From NCBI GenBank assembly GCA_015680685.1, contig MNCI01020136.1, forward strand, positions 65,366-129,365: DNA of 64,000 nucleotides, read 5' to 3'. Numbering within the stretch: the stretch's first letter is position 1; the number at the start of each line of letters is the position of its first letter. The position numbers were made by a program, and so were the translations under genes. The stretch comes from Gnetum montanum (lineage: Eukaryota; Streptophyta; Gnetopsida; Gnetales; Gnetaceae). This document shows positions 23,300 through 32,520 of this stretch, piece after piece. The notes under the pieces are model-generated. The model was given only the letters and a program-made list of their open reading frames with translations. It was not told where the DNA came from and made no database searches.

Positions 23300-23890
23300 G
23301 GTCCACTCAGTTGAGGTGCCGGTTATAAGTTAACAACCCTCGTAGCGTTTTGTTGCTGCGGCTGTGGTGATATCTCTCCCTACATCGGAGGGGCAGGTGG
23401 TAGCTAAGTGGGATGTGGTGGAGGAGTGGCAGGAGAAGGTGATGGAGGATAGAAGAGATGTGGGTTGTCCCCCCTGGGCGATGGAGATTGAGGTCAAAAA
23501 TATTCCAGGGGGTGGTAATGACTTTGAAAGGCTGCATGACTAGAAGAGTCCTGTGGAGACACTGGTTGCTGAATGTAGTACCCATAGGGATCTAGCTGTT
23601 TGTAAGGGTATTGCTGCCTTGGAGGTGGCATCCCCCACGCTTGTGGATGCTGCCACTATTGGAAGTATTCATACGGTTGTGGTGGCGCTCCACTTGGATA
23701 GTATCCTTGCTGCTGGTGGAACTGCCTTGGGTTGCCTTGTGGGTAAGGAAACCTTCGAGGTGTTTTCCTCTTTGCCAAGCGAGGATTCAATGCATACACC
23801 CCAGGCTCTTGAAGGTGTGACACCACAGGAAAACATCCCTTAGGATGTTCATATTAGCATATGCCACATTCATCGTCCTCCTCGGTGTCA
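23300..23890 (-). pseudogene. Gag C-terminus of B: zinc-knuckle-like motif and Pro/Gln-rich linker
   Basis: Near 23.84-23.87 kb the minus strand reads ECGIC, one stop, then YEHPKGCFP, a C-x2-C-x4-H-x4-C type knuckle partly degraded. It is followed by a long Pro/Gln/Tyr-rich segment (PPRQQYPYKQLDPYGYY; 23.3-23.8 kb) leading into protease. Element A has the same two elements (DHPKGQCP knuckle near 29.54 kb, Pro-rich tail 28.8-29.4 kb), which supports a shared ancestry. Confidence 0.6.
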
Positions 23891-24000
23891 GAGTTTGCAA
23901 CTTTCTTAGCTATAAAATCTTTACCCTTTCCTTTATATTGGGCACATTCAACTTCCTTCTTCCTATGTCGATCACGGTTATTACCTTGTTCTCTGGACAC

Positions 24001-24813
24001 TTATGCAATTTTTAGCACACTTTGAAATTTTTCGTCTAAAGAGTCCCACATCTTATCAACCTTTGCTAATATTTCAGATGCAAACGTTTGTAAAGGCAAG
24101 GTCTTTCGGTTCATCGCTGCTTCCAGTGATGATTCCTCCTCCTCATCACAAAATTGGACTTCCCTTTTTGTGAAGGAAGGATCCTGGTTGAATTCTTCTA
24201 CACTCTCCTTTTTTCTTAGTTCTCCTTCCTCTCTAGCCACTTGTTCAATGAGGCACTGCAATTGATGGGCCCTTAGGTCTAACAATCGTCCTTGGGTGTA
24301 CACGGCAAGGGTCTTTCGCATTTCAAAATGGAGCCCATCAATGATGTGGTGAAGCTGTGCCTGCTGAGAGTAGCCATGACTAGGGCACTGATGTAGTAGA
24401 GAATAGTATTTGCTCATGGCTGCATCCAAGGGTTCATGATTCTCTTGTTTCCACCCTTGGATCTGATGTCTCATGTTTGCCACTCTGGAGTACGTTTGAT
24501 ACTTGTCATTGAAAATTTCAAGCACCGTACTCCATCTTCTAATTGATTTCTGCTCCAAGGACTGGTACCAGTTTTCTGTTTCCTTGATGAGCATGCGAGG
24601 GAACAACTTTAGCCTTTTCCAATCATTGTCAATGTTCTGTAGGGTGCAGGCGTCATGGAACTCCTGCAGGTGAGTCTGCGGATCACAATTGTATCCCCCT
24701 TCAAATCTGAGGATGTTGTTCATATCTATGCACTTGATTCGACTATCCTTCACGTGCCTACTAGGAATCTGTACTGCCTCCGTGATCTGGAGCATGCTCT
24801 GAGTAGCCAACAA
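24001..24813 (-). pseudogene. Gag capsid region of element B
   Basis: This uninterrupted stretch of 270 codons is the longest gag piece in the window. It contains the retrotransposon gag (capsid) domain: GGYNCDPQTHLQEFHDAC, WYQSLEQKSIRRW, MRHQIQGWKQENHEPLDAAMSKYYSLLHQCPSHGYSQQAQLHHIIDGL, then a charged helical tail (LIEQVAREEGELRKKE). It would form the cytoplasmic virus-like particle. Element A has the homologous MSALRKQIQEWKQEQHEPLDMALERYYSF segment at 29985-30176. Confidence 0.85.
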
Positions 24814-25632
24814 TGGCTCATTCGAGTCATAGTCTTGCTGAGGACCATGATGTCTGTGACGATTTCAGCTACCCCTTCTTTTATGTTGGTGAGCATTGCG
24901 CGATTGGTCGCGCGTTTCCTTACGTTGTCCCTTCCGAACCTTTTTACAATCATCCTTTTGCTCCTTTTTACCCCAGTTACAATTCGAGCCTCAGCTAGAT
25001 GAAGGTGTAGGAGAGTGAGAGGATGGAGAAGAAGGAGAGGTATCGCCACCACTCTGGTGTCAATCTCCGCCTCTGCCCTGATGATGACCCCAATCATCTT
25101 GCTCATCTTTGCTACGTGACCCTCCATCCCCTTGAGGATCTTGGTCACTTAGAGGCTTGTTCTGAATGATGGACTGAAGGACATGCTGCCCTAAGGGGAG
25201 TTTGGTTGAATGGGTATCATGAAAGATGGGATCCCTATCGTCTTGCATCCCTTGCAAGAATAAGGGGTTACTGAAATATTTCTTCTTCAGGTGTTCATAT
25301 CTATCCACCTGCTGCTAGTCTCGTGCTTGTTGAGCCTTAGTGGGATGATAGTCCTGGTAGTCATGGTCCTTCATGACATACTCCACTCCATAGTCCTGGA
25401 TGCCTAGTCTACCAAGATTGTGGAATAGCATCGCAGGAGCTGATATGTCAAGTGGTAGCATGATGTTGCCCTCCATGTCCCACCATCGTAGATGCTCATC
25501 TTGATGTAGGACGAAAGTGAAGTCAGGGACATAATCATCGGGATGCCTGTACACCATCCCACATTCTTGTGGCACTAGTGGGTTGGACACCTCTCTCCTG
25601 TGAGAAGACATATTAGAAGTTAGATGGTCCAT
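24814..25632 (-). pseudogene. Gag N-terminal region of element B
   Basis: A first piece (25315-25632, 105 codons) starts at an ATG ~145 bp after the primer-binding site and reads SHRREVSNPLVPQECGMVYRH and YVPDFTFVLHQDEHLRWWDMEG. A stop separates it from YEHLKKKYFSNPLF (25060-25308). The following segment to 24814 is Ser/Arg/Asp-rich with frameshifts. The domain is not one I recognise, but it is in the right place for the start of gag. Confidence 0.55.
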
Positions 25633-25759
25633 GTAATCAATGTACCTTACTATTTACTTTAATCCGCCTAGCGTGCGTAAATAGTTCTATCCTGGGTCTG
25701 TTCCAACAGCTTGAATAATAACTTCACTAAGGTTAGATGATGCATGTAAGACTAACAGT

Positions 25760-25777
25760 CCTCGAAAATGGCGCCAA
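25760..25777 (-). other. Primer-binding site of element B
   Basis: Directly inside the 5' LTR the minus strand reads TTGGCGCCATTTTCGAGG. TGGCGCC is the usual start of the tRNA primer-binding site in Athila/Tat elements. Element A has TTGGCACCATTTCCAGGG at the same place. Confidence 0.75.
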
Positions 25778-26702
25778 TGATGAGCGGCTAGGTACCCATA
25801 TGCCCAATCATACGAATCACGAGTGTTCACACACAACTCGGTCGAATTCCGTAGACTGTAAGCACTTAACATACACTAGACTCTAACCAATGAAACCTTG
25901 GGTTAGAATAGTCGTTGCCTTCCTAATCGCACTTGTGACGTTCTATTTGCTATGGTTAAGTGAGATTAAGGCTAATGATTTTTATAGCTTTTTACTTATC
26001 TTTTGGTGTCTAATTAAAGTATGGAAGGTAAAGGATGAAATATTTTCTAATTTATAATTATCCTAATTTGTATTCTAACTATTCATAGCATAAGTATCCG
26101 ATCCCATATTCCAAGCACATTTTGAGCATTTCCTAAGCACTTCTAGGTTACCAAACATTAAGCATCACTNCCAAGCACATTTTGAGCATTTCCTAAGCAC
26201 TTCTAGGTTACCAAACATTAAGCATCACTGGGTTCACCAAGTGTTGGGTTTACGTTCGAGATGGTCGTACTTATGGCCTTGACGAACTATAAAGGAGTGA
26301 TAGAGATTAAAATAACAATAATAGAAACATATTAAAGTATTGAATGCATAAAATGGCTAAGTCCAAATGCTATAAGGAATTCTTAAAGAGTTTTTCTTTA
26401 TTGCTATCACGCCAATGGGCTCAGATACATCAACACTCGAATAAAGAGCCGAGCACTTTTCTTACAACTGCTACGGGCACTTGGAAAATATTTTATCTCC
26501 TGTGGGAACAAACTGTAAGAGCTTCACTACAACTAACTAAAAGGTACCTAAATGAGGCAGAAGGCCCTCTTTTTTGTAGGCCAAAATAGGCTTCACATAA
26601 ATGGGGCCACATCGATGCATGGAAGGCTACGTCGACGCGGCTGCATCGACGCGGCCGCGTATACGTGGCCTAGTCGACGCATTGACTAATGACACTTCAT
26701 CA
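25778..26702 (-). repeat. 5' LTR of element B
   Basis: It aligns with the 3' LTR 13372-14284. The TATA region is destroyed: where the 3' LTR has CTTATTTATAGGC this copy has CTTTTTTGTAGGC (~26568-26580). The U3 array (TCGACGCGG, GCATCGACGCGG, GTATACGTGG, 26600-26690) is richer in CG than in the 3' copy. 59 bases are duplicated around an N at 26170 by assembly. The promoter of this copy is probably dead. Confidence 0.9.
26111..26229. other. Assembly artefact: N flanked by an exact 59-bp duplication
   Basis: Bases 26111-26169 recur exactly at 26171-26229 with one N (26170) between. The homologous 3' LTR has a single copy of this text (near 13700-13760), which shows the duplication is not ancestral and fits unmerged contig ends. 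Confidence 0.92.
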
Positions 26703-26749
26703 ATAGGTATGGGATTATTTGACTAACTAGGAATTACTCATGTCATAGT

Positions 26750-27260
26750 GTGAAATTGAACAAAAAAAAAAATTGGGACACATACACAGAATTGAAAAAA
26801 GAGAAAATTTATTGGACTCATGTGGTTCCCGGTGGTGGTGGTTCCTCCATGGGTCTCTTCTCCTTTGTCCTGCACTATAGGCTTTTGAAATTGATACCTT
26901 TGAAGAAGTGCCTAAAGTTTCTCCTCTTCTATCTAAGAATCATGAGCCATCCATGCTGATGTTCCAATGTTTGATGGAGTTAGCACTTCCTATGGACATG
27001 GTAGCTACAGGAACACTTGATTGGCCTTAAAATACCATGTCGCAAATAGCTGTTGTTCCTCTTGATAACCTTTGGCCCTAACCTCTTCAGCTTTTACTTA
27101 GCTATATTGTGTAGTGATAGGAGTTTCCTAATGGATGATAAATGATTATGCCTACTACTGTACATGTTATGCATGCGGTCCTTAGCCTCTGCCTCCTCTC
27201 AAGTGTTTAGCTCCTTGCTGTTCTCTTTTAGGGGTCATATATAATCACATAAGGACCAAC
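26750..27260 (-). pseudogene. Env-like ORF remnant of element A
   Basis: Bases ~26830-27010 align with the C-terminal end of the env-like ORF of B (14540-14770), sharing a GGTGGTGGTTC start, CTTCTTCT-CTTCTA-like and ACTTCC-GGACATGGTAG segments. Bases ~27070-27240 align with the N-terminal part of the same ORF as seen at 38.33-38.52 kb. The coiled-coil middle is missing, so this is an internal deletion. It is too broken for a protein. Confidence 0.5.
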
Positions 27261-28790
27261 TGTTAGTAAGGTTTTTTAAAGAAATTTGGTTATCTTATAT
27301 CTTACTCATTGCCTTTAATAAATGTTTAATTCATGGCTTAGTGTGATTCTAGAGTTAGAGATTTTTCAAGGAAGTTGCCCTAAAATTTTAATGTCAAACC
27401 TGATCTGTTTAGGTGACATATAAAAGGACATGTAATGGTTTTGAGGAATGTTTGATAAAATGATGACAAAGGAAAGAATAGATTTGGCAATGGAGTACTT
27501 GAAGGGTATAAAATGATGTGGTGGTGTGTAACAAGTACAATTTCAAAAGTCATGCAAGTGGATCCTCCCCAAAGCAGGTTCCAACCTATAGTGCCGTTAC
27601 ATAGCCACACCTAAAAATGTTCATAGGTACTAAAAGGATTAAATGTAATCTACACTAGTGCAACAAAACACACACATGTAAATACCATCGTGATGAGGTA
27701 TGAGTTTGATGCTACACAAGACACAAGTCAAAAATACATGAACAACAAGATGAGGAAAATTATAGAAGGAATTGCAGAGATCAGGATATGAGGTAACTGA
27801 CCCAAGGCACAATGAATCCTGAGTGTAGGGTGTGATTAATGTGTCATTAGCCTATCACTCCAAAATCAATACGAAGTCCATTTCTTCGATTAGTGACATC
27901 ACATTGTTTTATCTAATTATGGGCACCCATAAGAGCACCATGACAACAAGGTGTACAATCACTTGGCATTTTATTTAAGGGAGGAGATATTTGGAATTTC
28001 TTTATGGCATATTTTGTTTCTTGATCTTTTCTTTCCTCTCTTTGTTTTCTTTTTCTAGCTACTTTGGCACTTTTTCCTTTTCAATAGTGAACCAGAGAAG
28101 CCACCAACCTTCAGGCATGGGTGCATGTCTTTCCAGTGGAACCCTTGGAACAATATTGAATTTCTTTATTAAGTGCCTTTATTACTCTTACTCCCATTTT
28201 TTGTTAGATCTACAAGGATCTTAGTACAACCAAGCTACATGATAACACCTACAGCTGTTACCAAAGAGAATCCACAAGTCCCCTTGATGTCACACCTTGG
28301 ACATTCCCTCTTAGTCCATCATTTTTTCTTTGGGCATAATGAGCACAAAAGTACTTTTAAGTTTTCATGATGACAAGAATATCATCATACCCAGAGTAGA
28401 ACCTCTTATTAATAGAATGGTTGGGTGGATGTGGTGAGCTTACTGTCCAAATAATTAGTCACCTGAGACTTGATAGCATAGAACAACACCTCAATCGATG
28501 AGTCACATGAGTGTTTTATTCATAGATGAGATTTCCCATAAAAAAATAAAAAGATAAAATAGTAAATGAAAAGATAAAACAATAAATTGAAAGATGAAAA
28601 AATAGAAAATAAAAAAATTGTAAAATTAAAGAAAAGAAAAAACATTTATTAATTATGCTTGTTATAATGGAGGATATCCTCCATAACTAAACTTTTAATC
28701 ATGGTCAGAATTAATAAATGGAAGGTTTGGATCCAAGAATTTTTGGAACATTGGAGTTTGGTCATATCCAGTGTCCTTTGATGTGGTGGT
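27261..28790. other. Non-coding spacer of element A
   Basis: This is where pol would lie in an autonomous relative, but no protease, RT, RNase H or integrase motif is found in any frame. 28530-28640 is an A-rich low-complexity stretch. Nothing else is recognised. Confidence 0.5.
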
Positions 28791-28796
28791 TAGAAT

Positions 28797-29485
28797 TTAG
28801 CCAAATTGGGGTCCACACACTTGATTAAAGTAGGCATAGTAGGGTGAATTATAAGATGTGGTTAATTGATAAGGAGTTGACCCACTATGCCACCCATGAC
28901 CATAAGATGGTATGCAAGGATCAATATGTCTCCCTATGTGGTGATATTCATTGGGCCGCATGGTAGTTGGAGTGTTGATTGGTGGCCCTGATAAGGTACT
29001 AGGAGGCATTGAGTTCGAGGAGGAAGATGCATCATAGTGTTGAACTTGTGTTGGGTTGGAGGATGCAATGGTTTTAGAACTATGATGTCTCTTTCTTTGG
29101 TCATGCCTAAAGAAAGGATGCTTTCGACATTGTGGAGTACCTCCACTGCTATTGATAGTAGCAACACAAGTAACGTTCGTGGGTGGGTGCTGTGGTGCAA
29201 AACCTTTTGGCACAATTGATGAAGATGTATGAGGAGGTGAAGGATGAGCATATTGAGGGCGAGGAGAAGTGCAAGGAACATGAGGTGGTGATCTTGTGGG
29301 AGAGGACATGGGTTGATAGTACTTAGGAGAATGATAACGATGTGGTGAGATAGAGGATGTTGACACAGTTGGGGAAACAGGATGCTGAACTTGATAAGAA
29401 CTTGGGTTTGGATGGTATGAAGGGTGTGACCAGTTTGAGGGTGGCCTCCCCCCTGACTAGGATTTTTGCCACTATGGTTGAACAC
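28797..29485 (-). pseudogene. Pro/Ser/His-rich gag tail of element A
   Basis: An open stretch of 189 codons (28797-29366) with an overlapping 183-codon frame is rich in Pro, Ser, His and Tyr (SPTRSPPHVPCTSPRPQYAH). It contains GGTPQCRKHPFFRHDQ. In composition and position it matches the Pro/Gln-rich gag-protease linker of B. It stops where protease should begin. Confidence 0.5.
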
Positions 29486-29540
29486 AGTATTTTTGTATGA
29501 ACTCTAGATGTAACATTTCTTCCCAATGCTCATGAAAATA

Positions 29541-30695
29541 TCACAAGATTGGGCATTGACCTTTGGGATGATCATACAGGTAAATATTACATTGATACGT
29601 ATGATTAGCAGTTGAGTTCTTATCTTTATTCTCTTCAACCCTTCTTTTTGATTGTCTAGTGGTGTTCTGTCTTGCTTCTTGGTTCTTCATGGTTTTACCT
29701 CTAATAGTGTTGGCATATTCTTCACATTTTTCGTGTATCCATTCCATCATCTTATTGATCTTTGCATCAATTTCATTTAGTGATTATAGTATTGGCAAAG
29801 ATGATTCCACCTCCTTAAGGTGAGTTGTTTTCTCCTCTTCATGATCATGGACCTTTGCTAATTCGAGATTTTGGTCCCATTGAGCACTTTCAACATTCTC
29901 CCATTTAGCCAATACTCCTTCTTCTTTTTCTACCTACTTAATAAGCTCTTGGAATTGGTGGGTTTTTAGCTCGTATAGTTGACCTCAGGCATACATCCCT
30001 AGGGTTTCCCTTGTTTCATTACGGAGCCCATCCATGATATGGTACATTAGCCTTTTCTCAGAGAATCCATGGCTTGGGAAATTGTTTAAGAATGAATAGT
30101 ATCTTTCTAAGGCCATGTCCAAGGGTTCATGTTGTTCTTGTTTCCACTCCTGGATTTGTTTCCTCAAGGCTGACACTCTTGCATAGGTTTGATATCTTTC
30201 ATTGAAGAGTTATACCATTGTTAGCTAATGTCTAATTGATTTTGGTATTAAGAACCTATACCATACTTTTTCTTGGACAACAAGTGTTGTAGGAAAGAGC
30301 TTAAGTTTTTTCCACCCATCATCAATATTATTCCATACACACGCATCATGGAAGGCTTGTAAATGATGTTGTGGATCTAAACCATAGCCTCCTGAAAACT
30401 TGGGAAAGTTGTTTAAATCAAGCCTAGGTAGACGACTTTTCTTATGATGCTTGTGGGATATTCAAATAGCCTCTTGTATATGCATTAGGCTCTTAGTGGC
30501 TAGTAGGGTTTCATCATCACTAGGTAGGTTATGAATTTGTGAGTTGAGACGATGTTGTCTTTGTTTATGTACATAGGAGACCCCTGCATAAGATTGAGTA
30601 CTCCAAAATTCATCTTCATCATCGTATAATTCGTTGGTTCTCCAATGAATTACCTTACTAGTTGTTGCGTTGTCATAGTCTTGTGAGAGAGACAT
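29541..30695 (-). pseudogene. Gag of element A
   Basis: Minus-strand pieces: MSLSQDYDNATTSKVIHW (30462-30695), a GGYGLDPQHHLQAFHDA-like segment near 30.35 kb, the capsid segment QIQEWKQEQHEPLDMALERYYSFLNNFPSHGF (29985-30176), an acidic helical tail, and a degraded zinc knuckle QCNIYLYDHPKGQCP (29541-29590). All correspond in order to gag of B (24001-24813). Stops lie between all pieces. Confidence 0.75.
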
Positions 30696-30809
30696 TGTGA
30701 TGAATTGTGTGTGGCATATTTACAATTACATTCTTTCTAAAAGGTATATCATCAAGGCTTCGTTACAGTGATCTTGGATGATGTAACTAATCTGGATAAC
30801 TAGCACCAT

Positions 30810-30827
30810 CCCTGGAAATGGTGCCAA
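30810..30827 (-). other. Primer-binding site of element A
   Basis: The minus strand reads TTGGCACCATTTCCAGGG directly after the 5' LTR end, a one-base variant of the TTGGCGCC start in element B. Confidence 0.7.
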
Positions 30828-31678
30828 TGGTAAGTGGTGAGATACCCCTACCCTCAACCATATGAATATGAGTGTTCAAGCACGATCCGGTTGAACTTCG
30901 TAGATGGACTAGTTGTGGTATCTAGATAGTTACACATTGATCATAGTTTGCTATCTTCCCACCTGGACTAGTATTTTCTTTGTCATGTATGGTTTAGTCC
31001 AAAGTGAGGTGAATGATAGGATCTTAACTAATGCTAGTCCTAGAAGTGATGAAAAAATAATTTTTACTTAAGCTAATAGACAACAAGAAGTGAAATCTAA
31101 ACTAGCTTAAGTGCGATGAGCATCCATCCTTAATCATCCGTATGCATCTTAGACCTCATGTACTACTTTTGGGATTACCAAGAACACATTACTCAAGCAC
31201 TTCTAAATATGCTACTAGGTTACCAAGTAGTTATACTTCAATGTTTATGATTAAGTTGTACTCATTTTGCATTTAACAACAGGAATAGTAAATGACGGTA
31301 AAAAAATATTAATTAAGAAAATGATAAATAAAAATAATAATTAAACAATTAAAACTAAGTGAATGTTGCAATGATGGAGTAATATTGATCTTTATTGCTG
31401 ATAATGTGCGTGTCCAAGTACGTCACACTCAAATAAAGGTTCCGTACAATTACAATCATCACACTATGGGCATGCACTAGGGAAAGAATTGAAATTAACT
31501 AAAAACTAGCAAAAGTCTCTACTCTATATTGAATTATTCTCTCATGCACCCAAATATGTATTTATAGGCTTACACAGGAATAATGATATCATGTATCCGA
31601 TATCGTTATCCAGGTCGCGATATCGTGTACCTGATATTGAAGATCTGATATCGGGGCCTGGGAAAGCATGATTCATCA
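30828..31678 (-). repeat. 5' LTR of element A
   Basis: It aligns with 12435-13292. TATA (TATAAATA on the minus strand) is at 31559-31566. The U3 part 31580-31665 has GATATC-type motifs separated by CAGGTC, CCTGATATTG and GGGGCCTGG. It is followed by the right target duplication TATAG (31679-31683). Confidence 0.88.
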
Positions 31679-31752
31679 TATAGTAAATGGTCATGAATTT
31701 TTAATTTTTAATGCTATGAATGTTTATTTCATCATTTATGGATTCCAATGAT

Positions 31753-32030
31753 GGTGGAATCATTTAATTTGGATGAACGGTTTGTTCTAGTGGGTGTTTC
31801 TATCAACTTACGCAAAATGGGGTTTTGGTCATGATGGTTATAGTTAAGTTAATTTCGGAATTTTTTCTAAAAAGAACGTTAATTATTTTTATGTTTTCTT
31901 ATTATGGGATTATAGTTCATGGTTTTGTGATTTCAAAGGATGTGGAATCATCAAATTTTGTTAAGTGGTTAATTTTTTATGGTTGTTTCCATAAGGTTAC
32001 GCGAAATCATGGTATTGAGGTTGTTACACA
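31753..32030. repeat. Diverged tandem pair, ~192-bp period
   Basis: GGTGGAATCATTTAATTTGG...CAACTTACGCAAAAT (from 31753) returns in diverged form from 31945 (TGTGGAATCATCAAATTTTG...AAGGTTACGCGAAAT). The spacing, ~192 bp, is close to that of the two long arrays in this window. Confidence 0.5.
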
Positions 32031-32520
32031 TTTACCCTATGAAGATGGATGGAAAATTTTTTTCATCAATGTCCCATGTCTTGGGGATAGCCTAAGATGT
32101 TAGAAAGATCCTAAAGATGGTTTGAATTAAATTAATTTTTTTAAAAAATATTTTTCCTTTGCTATTTGTTGTTGTCATTTTCTACGATTTTGATGCTATT
32201 GTTGAAATTTATGGAATTTTGGTTATGTGCTTAGGTTATGTTTTGAAATTTTTCTAAGTATGGAATTCATTATCATTTTCACGTTTTCAGTTCTAAACTA
32301 TCAATTCCATGTTTTTTAGTTACAAAGAGTGATTTTCACACTTTTGGCTTTAAACTGTCATTTCCATATAAGTGTGAATTGTTTCAATTGGTATTTTGCC
32401 TGGGTATTGTTTTCTATGTTGAATGATTATAAAGGATAAAAAGGTCATGTGTTGTAATATTTATTGGTTTTTTAGTTTTTGCTTACACATAGTTGTAACT
32501 AGTGTGTGTTGTTTTGGTGT

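Larger units (their letters stand above)
13372..26702 (-). mobile_element. Athila-lineage retrotransposon B, near full length, nested in A
   Basis: LTRs at 13372-14284 and 25778-26702 have ends TGATGAGCGG...TTCATCA. Flanks are ATATG and ATAGG (one mismatch). From the 5' LTR the order is primer-binding site, gag with zinc knuckle, protease, RT, RNase H, integrase with HHCC, DDE and GPY-like C-terminus, a spacer with promoter-like features, an env-like/coiled-coil ORF, then polypurine tract and 3' LTR. At ~13.3 kb this is the size expected for an Athila element with the extra ORF. Every domain has stops or frameshifts. LTRs are clearly diverged, with an indel of ~35 bp, so the insertion is old. 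Confidence 0.9.
12435..31678 (-). mobile_element. Athila-like LTR element A, hosting nested element B
   Basis: LTRs at 12435-13292 and 30828-31678 (858 and 851 bp) are in the same orientation, with ends TGATGAGTG...TTCATCA, and are flanked outside by TATAG on both sides (12430-12434 and 31679-31683). A primer-binding-like site follows the 5' LTR and a purine tract precedes the 3' LTR. Without the nested 13.3-kb element B, A is only ~5.9 kb long. Its interior has gag (28.8-30.7 kb) and env-like remnants (26.75-27.26 kb) but no protease, RT, RNase H or integrase. It is therefore a non-autonomous deletion derivative, presumably mobilised by a related full element. Confidence 0.85.

Noticed and set aside
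28797-29366. Pro/Ser-rich 189-codon frame as a host cell-wall protein
   Set aside because: No signal peptide or regular SPPPP/PPV repeats, and its place between gag and the pol deletion fits a gag linker better.
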